A DNA stretch of 6,049 nt from Pseudomonas sp. (GCA_026398835.1 JAPLSD010000205.1:1-6049); one strand, 5' to 3'; shown: positions 1-6,049, counted from the stretch's first letter. Translations and numbers: made by a program. Notes: generated from the letters alone by a model not told the origin.

Positions 1-62
1 AACGCACGGCGCACGTTGGCTTCGATTTCGGCGGTCAGGTCGGCGAGGCGTAAATTCGGCAT
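1..62 (-). CDS. nadC: Nicotinate-nucleotide pyrophosphorylase (carboxylating), N-terminal fragment
   Basis: Only the first 20 codons and two bases of the next are inside the window; the gene runs off the left edge. The reverse strand reads MPNLRLADLTAEIEANVRRA, which I recognise as the start of Pseudomonas NadC. This cytoplasmic enzyme converts quinolinate and phosphoribosyl pyrophosphate to nicotinate mononucleotide, CO2 and pyrophosphate in de novo NAD synthesis. The ATG is at 62-60, with a GGAG Shine-Dalgarno at 72-69 and a six-base spacer, so the start is well supported. The catalytic part is outside the window and cannot be checked. The neighbourhood agrees, because nadC lies divergently beside the ampD region in Pseudomonas. 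The call rests on a short peptide plus this context. Confidence 0.85.
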   Translation of the reverse strand, partial: MPNLRLADLTAEIEANVRRA

Positions 63-89
63 AACGGGCTCCACAAACAAAGTGGCCCG

Positions 90-119
90 ATTATAGGGCC
101 ATGCTGCGAGCTAACCCAA
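90..119 (-). promoter_or_regulatory. Candidate sigma70 promoter of nadC
   Basis: On the minus strand a perfect TATAAT (95-90) is preceded, after an 18-base spacer, by TTGGGT (119-114), which matches the first three bases of the -35 consensus TTGACA. The -10 lies 27 bases upstream of the nadC ATG, implying a leader of about 20 bases. The -10 sits in the loop of a GGCCC / GGGCC inverted repeat (84-88 and 96-100), which may be chance or a regulator site. The -10 is strong and the -35 weak; the start site is not known. Confidence 0.55.
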
Positions 120-263
120 GGCGGCAAACACCTTCGCGTTGCTCTGAAACATGCATTTGGTCGCTTCGGGCTTGCGACCAGGCAGCCGTGACCGGCAGTG
201 CCATGCACGCCGACCCTGGCACGCCCACGTCAGGGGCAGCGTTGCACCCACCTTTGAAAGTAG
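120..263. other. Gene-poor stretch, nothing recognised
   Basis: Between the nadC promoter and the DUF1631 remnant no frame gives a protein I recognise. The frame open from ATG 151 to 357 encodes a 68-residue peptide rich in Arg, His and Pro, with no Shine-Dalgarno, and runs out of frame across the remnant, so I do not consider it a gene. A short inverted repeat GTGCCA (198-203) / TGGCAC (217-222) is present but unremarkable. The stretch may hold decayed pieces of the lost DUF1631 gene or the joint of the deletion. Confidence 0.5.
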
Positions 264-497
264 TGCTCTGACTCAGCCTATTTCCACCCAGGACCTGTTA
301 CGCCAGCGATCACCCAACCATCCAGCAAGTACATGTTCGTCAATCGCACCGGCATGAAAGTACTGGAGCGAACCCGCACCGCGCTGGCTCTGGAGTTCCG
401 CTGGGGGACTGTTCGTAAACTCGATGACACCTTGTTGTTCGACCGGGCGCTGGAGTCGGTGCTTGGTAACTTACGTCAACTCAATCGTGGCAAGTGA
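264..497 (+). pseudogene. C-terminal remnant of a DUF1631-family gene
   Basis: The frame that ends with TGA at 495-497 reads, from about 306, AITQPSSKYMFVNRTG, then a segment with LALEF, KLDDTLLFDRALE and SVLGNLRQL. I recognise this as the conserved C-terminal tail of the large DUF1631 proteins (roughly 700 residues or more), which in Pseudomonas lie between nadC and ampD on the ampD strand. The frame is closed upstream by TAG at 261-263, and there is no room for the missing ~2 kb. The first in-frame ATG (333) would give only 54 residues and has no convincing Shine-Dalgarno, so automatic annotation might call a small hypothetical protein there. The sequence from 264 to about 305 is no longer recognisable. 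I infer an internal or 5' deletion that left the last third of a conserved domain. Family recognition is from memory; function of DUF1631 is not established to my knowledge. Confidence 0.65.
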
Positions 498-559
498 TCG
501 CAACCTGAGTGCGGATCACGGCATACTGGGTCATCACAGTCGTTGTTGAAGGAACCTGT

Positions 560-1120
560 ATGCAGTTGGACCCGGCTAGCGGTTGGTGTGAAGGTGTTCG
601 TCATTGCCCGTCGCCCAACTTCAATGCGCGCCCCACGGGCGAAATTTCCCTGCTGGTAATCCACAACATCAGCCTGCCGCCAGCGCAGTTCGCGACGGGC
701 AAAGTGCAGGAGTTTTTTCAGAATCGTTTGGACGTCACGGAGCATCCCTATTTTGCAGGGATAGCCGACCTGCGTGTGTCTGCTCATTTTTTGATCGAGC
801 GTGACGGCGCGATCACTCAGTTTGTCTCCTGCCTTGAGCGTGCCTGGCACGCGGGAGTCTCACGCTTTGATGGGCGGGAAGGCTGTAATGATTTTTCCTT
901 GGGCATCGAGTTGGAAGGCACTGACGATCTGCCGTTTACTGATGCTCAGTATCAGGCGTTGATTGCCTTGACCCGGCAATTGCAGGAGGCCTTTACGGCG
1001 ATCACTGTGCAACGTATCTGCGGTCATAGCGATATTGCACCCGGACGCAAGACCGATCCGGGTCCGGCGTTCGACTGGGCACGCTTTCGCGGGGCCTTGG
1101 AAAAAGGGGAAGGACAATGA
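560..1120 (+). CDS. ampD: 1,6-anhydro-N-acetylmuramyl-L-alanine amidase AmpD
   Basis: AmpD is a cytoplasmic zinc amidase that splits the anhydroMurNAc-L-Ala bond of imported muropeptides during cell-wall recycling. In species with inducible AmpC, its loss lets anhydro-muropeptides build up and activates AmpR, raising beta-lactamase expression. The product is 186 residues, close to the 183 of E. coli AmpD, and is an amidase_2 domain throughout. The expected zinc ligands are visible: His35 in VIHNISLP, His156 in ICGHSDIAPGRK and Asp166 in KTDPGPAFDW. The catalytic pair Glu117 (SLGIELEG) and Lys164 is also present. The start is the ATG at 560, preceded by GAAGGA (548-553) with a six-base spacer. 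An upstream GTG at 509 would add 17 residues unlike the family N-terminus and lacks a ribosome site. The stop overlaps the ampE start, so the two are coupled. No defect is seen. Confidence 0.96.
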   Translation: MQLDPASGWCEGVRHCPSPNFNARPTGEISLLVIHNISLPPAQFATGKVQEFFQNRLDVTEHPYFAGIADLRVSAHFLIERDGAITQFVSCLERAWHAGVSRFDGREGCNDFSLGIELEGTDDLPFTDAQYQALIALTRQLQEAFTAITVQRICGHSDIAPGRKTDPGPAFDWARFRGALEKGEGQ

Positions 1121-1953
1121 GTTTTCTGGTGTTACTGCTGGCGGTCTGGATCGAGAAGTTCTCGGCCTTGCGTCACCGGGTCCAACGCGACAGCGGATGG
1201 TTGCGCGAGTTGGCAAAACTTGAGGCCAGTCCACGATTTTCGAACCGGCCCTGGCTGGTGCTGACGCTGCTGGTTCTGCTGCCCGTCGCAGTACTGGGGT
1301 TGCTGCTGGTGGTGCTGGAACCGGTGGCCTACGGTTTGTTGGCGTTGCCTGTTCATCTGCTGGTGGTGATTTACAGCCTGGGACGCGGTGACTTGTTGGC
1401 CGGTCTGGGGCCGTTTCGCGATGCCTGGCGCCGTGAAGACCTGCAGGCCGCCGCTCACGTTGCCAAGCGTGACCTGGATATCTGCGCCGACAGTGGTGAG
1501 CAGTTGCTCGAACGGGTTCAAGGACACTTGCTGTGGGAGGCCTATCAGAGCTTTTTTGCGGTGATTTTCTGGTACTTCCTGCTTGGTCCGGTCGCTGCGT
1601 TGAGCTATCGCTTGCTGGCGTTGGCGGCTGAACACAGCAAAAACCCGGCGCTGGTCGAGCGCGCCGCGCAACTGCGTCATGCCTTTGATTGGTTGCCCGT
1701 GCGGTTGTTGGCTGCAAGCTTTGCGTTGGTCGGCAACTTCGTAGCGGTCAGCCGGGTGATGTTGCATGAGTTGCTCAACTGGAACATCAGTGCTGCGCAG
1801 TTGGTGGAAAAAGTCGGCCTGGTGGCCGGCGAGATCCCTGCACCGATGGTCGGCGCTGATGGCATTACCAGTCTGGACCGGATATGGGAGCTGCTGCTCC
1901 GGGCTGCGGTGCTTTGGTATGCCGGGTTTGCGCTGTGGACGGTGCTGCCCTGA
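1117..1953 (+). CDS. ampE: AmpE, inner-membrane protein of the ampDE operon
   Basis: The 278-residue product matches AmpE in length (E. coli 284) and in its motif FAVIFWYFLLGPVAALSYRL at about 147-166. AmpE is a polytopic inner-membrane protein encoded with ampD; a sensory or signalling role in beta-lactamase regulation has been proposed, but its biochemical activity remains unclear. Hydrophobic segments are visible near residues 46-67, 70-87, 145-167, 196-212 and 258-277, with a hydrophobic N-terminus (MSFLVLLLAVW). A basic, charged stretch (18-44) and a large soluble loop (about 88-140, with RDAWRREDLQ) separate them. The ATG at 1117 overlaps the ampD TGA as ATGA, and a purine-rich GGGGAAGGA lies just upstream inside ampD, so translational coupling is likely. 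The gene shares the ampD promoter. It appears intact, with no missing part. Confidence 0.95.
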   Translation: MSFLVLLLAVWIEKFSALRHRVQRDSGWLRELAKLEASPRFSNRPWLVLTLLVLLPVAVLGLLLVVLEPVAYGLLALPVHLLVVIYSLGRGDLLAGLGPFRDAWRREDLQAAAHVAKRDLDICADSGEQLLERVQGHLLWEAYQSFFAVIFWYFLLGPVAALSYRLLALAAEHSKNPALVERAAQLRHAFDWLPVRLLAASFALVGNFVAVSRVMLHELLNWNISAAQLVEKVGLVAGEIPAPMVGADGITSLDRIWELLLRAAVLWYAGFALWTVLP

Positions 1954-1966
1954 GTCGAGTACAAAA

Positions 1967-2029
1967 CCTGTGGTGAGAAACATTGTGGTGAGGGAACAAA
2001 CGGAACGCCGCCCGGCCCCTCGCCACAGG
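1967..2029. repeat. Inverted repeat with a duplicated left arm (hairpin after ampE)
   Basis: CCTGTGGTGAG (1967-1977) can pair with CTCGCCACAGG (2019-2029) over 11 positions with one G:T wobble. A second left arm, TGTGGTGAGGG (1984-1994), can pair with CCCTCGCCACA (2017-2027) over 11 positions. One right arm is thus shared by two competing left arms. The TGTGG(C/T)GAGGG core resembles dispersed extragenic palindromes of fluorescent pseudomonads, but this is from memory. It starts 13 bases after the ampE stop. No T-run follows the right arm, so it is not a classical intrinsic terminator. It could still protect or end the ampDE transcript. Confidence 0.6.
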
Positions 2030-2096
2030 AACCTCGCCGTCCTCTAAAGACCGCTAATTACGCGGTTAACTTTAAGTTACAAAACCTCCCTTCGAT

Positions 2097-2124
2097 TTGA
2101 GCTATACAGACGTAGCGCCGAATA
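2097..2124 (+). promoter_or_regulatory. Weak candidate sigma28 (FliA) promoter for the chemoreceptor gene
   Basis: GCCGAATA (2117-2124) matches six of eight positions of the FliA -10 consensus GCCGATAA. TTGAG (2097-2101), 15 bases upstream, matches three of five positions of TAAAG. FliA control is usual for chemotaxis genes, and the position, about 60 bases before the start codon, fits. The -35 is poor, and I cannot exclude chance similarity or a sigma70 promoter elsewhere in 2040-2120. Confidence 0.25.
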
Positions 2125-2154
2125 GTGGCTATCTGCTGTCTTCGCGTGCCTGCC

Positions 2155-2177
2155 AATAAAAATAAAAGAAAAGGGAG
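2155..2177 (+). promoter_or_regulatory. A-rich leader with Hfq/Crc-type motifs and the Shine-Dalgarno of the chemoreceptor gene
   Basis: The stretch 2155-2172 is A-rich with only T2157, T2163 and G2168 interrupting it, and contains two overlapping exact matches to AANAANAA (2155-2162 and 2158-2165). It leads directly into GGGAG (2173-2177), which sits seven bases before the GTG start at 2185. In Pseudomonas, AANAANAA near a start codon is the known Hfq/Crc binding motif of catabolite repression. The motif match is seen directly; binding is inferred. The Shine-Dalgarno is what decides the start of this gene. Confidence 0.4.
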
Positions 2178-2184
2178 ACTTCCA

Positions 2185-4215
2185 GTGAAGAGCTTGCTCT
2201 ATCCCGCCGTCGCACTGATGAATCGCCTGAGCTTCGGCATGAAGTTCAGCCTGATCAGTGTTCTGTTTTTCCTGCCGATGCTGGTGACCAACTTTTATCT
2301 GGTCCGCGACTCCTATCGCGAATTCCAGGGCACTCAGGTCGAATTGCAAAGCCTTGACCTGCTGGGCAGCAGTCTGACGCTTCGGCGTGATCTGGAAGCC
2401 CTGAATAACCTGGTGCAGATTAACGTCAGCCTTGGCCAATCCGGCAAAGCGGGGGATGTCGAGCCGAGGATCAGCGCCCTCGAACAGAGCGTCCTGGAAC
2501 GCATGCGAGCGCTGGCGGCTGTGACTATCGACCCTGAGCAGGTCAGCGTTTTCGATGGCAAGCGCGATGAAATGATTGCGGCTTTCAAGGCTCAGCAAGC
2601 CGAAAGTTCTGTGCAAAGCAAAAGTGCGTTGATCGGCAAGTTACTCGGCAGTGCGCAAATTTTCAGCCAGATCGTCGCCAGCCAGTCCGGCTTGAGTCGC
2701 GACAATCAAAGTGACATGCGCCAGTTGAGTGAGCTGATCACCAGTGTCACCCCGCACGTTACGCAAATCCTGGGCGAAGGTCGGGCCATAGGCAGCTATT
2801 CGTTGGGGCTTGGTTTCCTCAATTCAGCATCGAGCACTCGCTTCGATGAGCTGTTACAGCAGATTGAAAAGCTCCAGGCCGAGTACGGCTTGAAGTTGCA
2901 GGATGCATTGGGTTCGAGTAAAGCGGCCCACGACGCTCTGGATCCATTGGCCAGCGCCAGCAGAAGCACGCTCAAACAGGCCAGCGAACTGTTCGAAGAA
3001 CAGGTGGTGATGGCCGATACCCTGGATGCGCCCTGGCAAACCTTTTACGACCAGGTCAGTGGGCTGATGGCGCAGACCTACCAACTGAATGAGGCCACCT
3101 TGAAGTTCCTGGGCGTGCAATTGCAGCAACGTCTGGAGCAGAACCGCACGCACATGGTGTTGTTGGTGGTGGCACTGGCCGCTGTGTTCTTATTGATCGT
3201 TTACCTCTACGGCGGTTTCTACGCCTCGACCCGCACCACCCTTAAACGTCTGGGGGCGGTGATGGACAAGGTCGCGGCGGGGGACATGACCGTCACCTTC
3301 ACCGCCCACAGTCGCGATGAGTTGGGTGAATTGGGCAATGTGTTCAACGGTACGGTGGCGAAAATCCATGACCTGATCGAGTTGGTGGGCAAGACCGTCA
3401 GTGAAGTCGAGCGTCAGGCCGGTCAGGTGGAATCGGTATCGGCTCGGAGCAATCAGGCGGTAGCCGGTCAGCGCAGCCAGATTGAACAGGTTGCCACCGC
3501 GATGAATCAGATGTCGGCGACTGCCCAGGAAGTCGCCCGTAGCGCGGCAGCGGCGGTCAGTAGCGCTCACAGCGTTAACGACGAAACGGTCAGCGGCCGT
3601 GGTCTGGTGGCGTCGCAACAGGGCAGTATTGCCCAGTTGGCCGGCGAGATTGATCAGTCAGTGTTGGTGATCAATCAATTGGCCAGTGATAGCCAGTCCA
3701 TCAGCCGCGTTCTCGAAGTGATCAAAAGCATTGCCGAGCAGACCAACCTGTTGGCGCTCAACGCAGCCATCGAGGCTGCGCGTGCCGGTGAGCAGGGGCG
3801 CGGTTTTGCGGTGGTGGCCGATGAGGTTCGCACCTTGGCCAAGCGAACTCAGCAATCGACTGAAGAAATCGAGCAGATGATTGCCAAGCTGCACAGCGGT
3901 GTTGGCGCGGCGGTGAAAGCCATGGGCGTCAGCCACCAGATGGCCAGTGGTACGGTCAGCCAATCAGAAAAGGTTCAGCAGGCGCTGGAAAACATCCTCG
4001 GCGCTGTGGGGATGATCGTCGATCAGAACCAGCAAATCGCTGCGGCGGTCGAGCAGCAAACCGCGGTGGCCCACGATATCGATCAGAATATCGTCGAGAT
4101 CAATCGCGCGGGTGAGCGTACTGCCGAAGGCGCGCATCAGACCGAAAATGCCAGTCGTCAGTTGTCGGCGCAGGTGGTGCAGTTAAAGCAGTTGATCAGC
4201 GCGTTCCGGGTTTGA
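2185..4215 (+). CDS. Methyl-accepting chemotaxis protein with large helical periplasmic domain
   Basis: This is a 676-residue transmembrane chemoreceptor, which would sense a ligand outside the inner membrane and control CheA through CheW. The order is a short cytoplasmic N-terminus, membrane segment 1 (about 20-40), periplasmic domain (about 41-322), membrane segment 2 (about 324-344), HAMP (about 345-397, with DELGEL at 378-383) and the signalling domain. The conserved hairpin tip is at about 515-545, including [20 protein letters not shown] and [20 protein letters not shown]. The periplasmic part, about 280 residues and apparently all helical, is larger than a single four-helix bundle and might be a helical bimodular type; I cannot assign the ligand. 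No CheR-binding WxxxF-like tail is seen at the C-terminus (LISAFRV). I chose the GTG at 2185 because GGGAG precedes it by seven bases and [18 protein letters not shown] is the familiar start; the GTG at 2125 lacks both. It stands alone, convergent with tatD. Confidence 0.94.
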   Translation: MKSLLYPAVALMNRLSFGMKFSLISVLFFLPMLVTNFYLVRDSYREFQGTQVELQSLDLLGSSLTLRRDLEALNNLVQINVSLGQSGKAGDVEPRISALEQSVLERMRALAAVTIDPEQVSVFDGKRDEMIAAFKAQQAESSVQSKSALIGKLLGSAQIFSQIVASQSGLSRDNQSDMRQLSELITSVTPHVTQILGEGRAIGSYSLGLGFLNSASSTRFDELLQQIEKLQAEYGLKLQDALGSSKAAHDALDPLASASRSTLKQASELFEEQVVMADTLDAPWQTFYDQVSGLMAQTYQLNEATLKFLGVQLQQRLEQNRTHMVLLVVALAAVFLLIVYLYGGFYASTRTTLKRLGAVMDKVAAGDMTVTFTAHSRDELGELGNVFNGTVAKIHDLIELVGKTVSEVERQAGQVESVSARSNQAVAGQRSQIEQVATAMNQMSATAQEVARSAAAAVSSAHSVNDETVSGRGLVASQQGSIAQLAGEIDQSVLVINQLASDSQSISRVLEVIKSIAEQTNLLALNAAIEAARAGEQGRGFAVVADEVRTLAKRTQQSTEEIEQMIAKLHSGVGAAVKAMGVSHQMASGTVSQSEKVQQALENILGAVGMIVDQNQQIAAAVEQQTAVAHDIDQNIVEINRAGERTAEGAHQTENASRQLSAQVVQLKQLISAFRV

Positions 4216-4232
4216 GGCAGGGAAACCAACAT

Positions 4233-4304
4233 TCAGTCGGCGGTATCTAAGCCATGCTGCGAGCGAGCATGATCCCGCAGATCGCCAAAGTTCATGCCGA
4301 CTGA
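4233..4304. repeat. Nested inverted repeats between the chemoreceptor gene and tatD
   Basis: The outer arms TCAGTCGGC (4233-4241) and GCCGACTGA (4296-4304) are perfect nine-base complements, and the right arm ends at the base next to the tatD stop codon. Inside them CATGCT (4253-4258) and AGCATG (4266-4271) form a second stem with a seven-base loop. The inner part (GAGCGAGCATGATCCCGC) loosely resembles a degenerate extragenic palindrome of pseudomonads. Its place between two converging genes suggests a bidirectional transcription end or a boundary element, but neither strand has a T-run after the stem. Confidence 0.55.
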
Positions 4305-5081
4305 TTACCAGTTGAACAACTCACAGGCGTTGGCGGTGCTGGCAGTGGCCAGTTGCTGGGGGCTAATCGCCATGATGTCGGCCAGTGCAGCACAAATCGC
4401 CGGCAGATGTTGCGGGCTGTTGCGCTGACCGGGATACATGGCGGGCGCCATATCCGGCGAGTCGGTTTCCAGCACCACGGCATCCAGCGGTAACTCTTTG
4501 AGCACTTTGTGCATGCGCAGCGCCTGAGGCCAGGTCGCTGCGCCGCCCAGCCCAAGTTTGAAACCGAGTTTGATGTATTCGCGGGCCTCTTCCTGACTGC
4601 CGGCGAAGGCGTGGATGATGCCGCTGCGTTTGAGCCGAAAGTGCTTCAATGTGGCGATCACGGCTGCATGGCTGCGACGGACATGCAGCAGCGCCGGTAA
4701 CTGAAAGTCCGCCGCCAGTTTCAATTGTGCTTCAAACAGCGTTTGTTGGCGCTCGCGGTCGAGCTGTTCGAGAAAATAGTCCAGCCCGAACTCGCCTACC
4801 GCACACAGCTGCGGATGACCGGCCAGACGCGTCAGCCAGTCACCCAGTTCAGTCAAGTCCGCCGGGCGATGCTCATCGAGATAGACTGGATGCAGGCCGA
4901 ACGCGGCATGCAGGTCCGGGTCGCTTTGCACCAGATCCCATACCCGCTGCCAGTTACGCTGATAAACCCCCAACACCACCATTCGCCGTACCCCGAGGGC
5001 GCGGCTGTCAGCCAACAGCGCCTCGCGATCGTCGTCGAAATCCGGAAAGTCCAGATGGGTGTGGCTGTCGATCAGCTCCAC
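4305..5081 (-). CDS. tatD: TatD-family metal-dependent hydrolase
   Basis: The 258-residue product is a complete TatD-type TIM-barrel hydrolase, close to the usual 260 of the family. Members are two-metal enzymes; E. coli TatD is a 3'-5' exonuclease on DNA and RNA, and related proteins have DNase activity. The metal-binding set is present: His7 and His9 in DSHTHLDFPDF, Glu97 in GEFGLDY, His133 in ALLHVRRS, His157 in IIHAFAG and Asp207 in LETDSPD. The start is uncertain by two codons. A GTG at 5087 overlaps the fruR stop as GTGA, but the GAGG at 5092-5089 is seven bases from the GTG at 5081, and the resulting MELIDSHTHLD fits the family better, so I chose 5081. Either way the gene is coupled to fruR. 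This paralogue's true substrate, and any link to fructose control, is unknown. It is not part of a Tat translocase operon. Confidence 0.92.
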   Translation of the reverse strand: MELIDSHTHLDFPDFDDDREALLADSRALGVRRMVVLGVYQRNWQRVWDLVQSDPDLHAAFGLHPVYLDEHRPADLTELGDWLTRLAGHPQLCAVGEFGLDYFLEQLDRERQQTLFEAQLKLAADFQLPALLHVRRSHAAVIATLKHFRLKRSGIIHAFAGSQEEAREYIKLGFKLGLGGAATWPQALRMHKVLKELPLDAVVLETDSPDMAPAMYPGQRNSPQHLPAICAALADIMAISPQQLATASTANACELFNW

Positions 5082-5083
5082 GT

Positions 5084-6049
5084 TCACGCCTCGTGAATGC
5101 GCTGCTTGAAGGTCCGCGCGATGGCCTGTACACCCGGTTGGTAATGCTGTTCTTCAATGGCCGCCAGGGCTAGCTGCAGGGCTTTGTCGGCGATCAGTTG
5201 ATGCTGCTGGGCCATGGCGTTCACCGGCAGCGGCAGGAAGTCCAGCAACTGTGTGTCACCGAACGTACCGAGGCGCAGCGGTCGGGATTTGAGCGGGAAG
5301 TCATGCAGGGCATCGAACACGCCCTGAAGCAGCACGTAGGATGTGGTCACCAGCGCATCCGGCAAGTGGCCGAGACGTTGGAGTAACTCTTCCATCAATT
5401 GCCGTCCGCAGTCGCGGCTGAAGGCTTCGCCATGTTCGATCAGGATCTGGCCTTCAAACCCGGACAAGGCCTGTTTGAAGCCGGCAGCACGCTCCTGGCT
5501 GATGCTCAGCTCGGGCCGTGCACCGATCAGCGCAATCTGCCGAGGTACGGGCTGCAGCAGGCTGCGGGTGAGTTGCAGGCTGGCTTCTCGATCATCGCTG
5601 ATCACCGAGCAGAAATGCTCAGGCTCCATAACCCGGTCGATGGCGATGATCGGCAAGCCCTTGGCCTGTAGCTGACGATAGCTGTCATCATCGGGCGGTA
5701 GACAGCTGGCGACGAACAACGCATCGCAACGCCGGGCGCGGAAGAGTTGCAGCAATTGCCGCTCGCTGTCCGGCGCATCGTCGGAGCTGGCGATCAACAA
5801 TTGATAGCCGCGAGCGCGAGCGCCTTGTTCAAGTAGTTTGGCGATCCGTGCGTAACTGGGGTTTTCCAGGTCCGGCAGGATGAAACCCAATGTGCGGGTG
5901 TGCCGGCTGCGTAGCCCGGCCGCTTGTGGGTTAGGCGTGAAGCCATGCTGTTCGACCACCGCCTGCACACGCTCGACGGTGCTGCGGCTGATCCGTTGTT
6001 GTTCGGCCTTGCCGTTGATGACATAGCTGGCGGTGGTAACAGACACACC
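5084..6049 (-). CDS. fruR: LacI-family fructose repressor FruR/Cra, start missing at window edge
   Basis: The minus strand is open from the right edge to TGA at 5086-5084, giving 321 codons. About ten N-terminal residues are missing compared with the 334 of E. coli Cra, so the ATG is outside the window. The helix-turn-helix is largely present (GVSVTTASYVINGKAEQQRI), followed by the hinge region (NPQAAGLRSRHTRTLGFILP) and the periplasmic-binding-protein-like effector domain, which includes DLENPSYARIAKLLEQGARA, the part typical of FruR/Cra. In Pseudomonas putida, Cra represses the fructose phosphotransferase operon fruBKA and is released by fructose-1-phosphate; I infer the same role here. The 3' end overlaps the alternative tatD start and carries the tatD Shine-Dalgarno, so both are likely co-transcribed. 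The internal GTG just inside the edge is not the true start. Other LacI regulators are less likely, given the close match to the FruR N-terminal half. Confidence 0.9.
   Translation of the reverse strand, partial: GVSVTTASYVINGKAEQQRISRSTVERVQAVVEQHGFTPNPQAAGLRSRHTRTLGFILPDLENPSYARIAKLLEQGARARGYQLLIASSDDAPDSERQLLQLFRARRCDALFVASCLPPDDDSYRQLQAKGLPIIAIDRVMEPEHFCSVISDDREASLQLTRSLLQPVPRQIALIGARPELSISQERAAGFKQALSGFEGQILIEHGEAFSRDCGRQLMEELLQRLGHLPDALVTTSYVLLQGVFDALHDFPLKSRPLRLGTFGDTQLLDFLPLPVNAMAQQHQLIADKALQLALAAIEEQHYQPGVQAIARTFKQRIHEA

Noticed and set aside
151..357. Plus-strand frame of 68 codons upstream of the DUF1631 remnant
   Set aside because: No Shine-Dalgarno, odd Arg/His/Pro composition, and it overlaps the recognisable remnant in a different frame.
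860..1717. Long minus-strand open frame (285 codons) opposite ampD and ampE
   Set aside because: The product is a low-complexity mix of Arg, Pro, Ala and Gln with no recognisable motif, and it lies opposite two well identified genes. Such frames are common in GC-rich genomes.
1132..1983. Minus-strand open frame (283 codons) opposite ampE
   Set aside because: It is the Gln-rich complement of the Leu/Val codons of a membrane protein, with no domain or ribosome site.
1967..2040. Intrinsic terminator after ampE
   Set aside because: The stem is good, but the bases after it (GGAACCTCGCCGTCC) contain no T-run, so I report it only as an inverted repeat.
2125..2184. Upstream GTG extension of the chemoreceptor gene by 20 codons
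   Set aside because: It lacks a ribosome site, would translate the A-rich leader as Lys-rich residues, and does not fit the family N-terminus.
4649..5173. Plus-strand frame of 174 codons opposite tatD and the end of fruR
   Set aside because: Arg/Pro-rich complement of tatD, which has all its family motifs on the other strand.
1..6049. Search for a defence system, mobile element, CRISPR array or tRNA
   Set aside because: All coding capacity is taken by recognised housekeeping, chemotaxis and regulatory genes. No transposase, repeat-spacer pattern or tRNA-like cloverleaf was seen.

Overview
The window looks like ordinary chromosome from a Pseudomonas, most likely of the fluorescens group. The gene set and order (start of nadC, then ampD-ampE, then a large chemoreceptor gene) match the cluster known from Pseudomonas. 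Codon third positions are GC-rich, the protein sequences read as Pseudomonas orthologues, and the intergenic hairpins have the TGTGG(C/T)GAGGG style common in this group. The species assignment is inference from recalled family sequences; no search was run.

Left part (1-559): the first 20 codons of nadC leave the window on the minus strand, behind a good sigma70 promoter. About 500 bases without an intact gene follow. The last ~65 codons of a DUF1631-family gene are still readable (264-497, plus strand), but the usual body of over 2 kb is missing, so this looks like a deletion remnant. Nothing recognisable lies between the nadC promoter and the remnant.

Middle (560-1953): ampD and ampE form a translationally coupled pair with a 4-base ATGA overlap. 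AmpD is the cytoplasmic anhydromuramyl-peptide amidase of peptidoglycan recycling, and AmpE is its inner-membrane partner. The ~230 bases after ampE hold a hairpin whose left arm is duplicated, a weak sigma28-like candidate promoter, and an A-rich leader with Hfq/Crc-type AANAANAA motifs.

Right part (2185-6049): a single chemoreceptor gene (676 aa, GTG start) faces the convergent fruR-tatD pair. The gap between the 3' ends (4216-4304) contains nested inverted repeats. fruR (a LacI-family fructose regulator) loses about its first ten codons at the right edge. Its 3' end overlaps or abuts tatD (a TatD-family metal-dependent hydrolase), so the two are probably co-transcribed. The fruBKA phosphotransferase genes may lie beyond the right edge, but this cannot be seen here.

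I found no mobile element, CRISPR array, tRNA, rRNA or evident new system. The points most worth a second look are the DUF1631 deletion scar, the slipped hairpin after ampE, the nested palindrome between the chemoreceptor gene and tatD, and the A-rich translation leader of the chemoreceptor gene.
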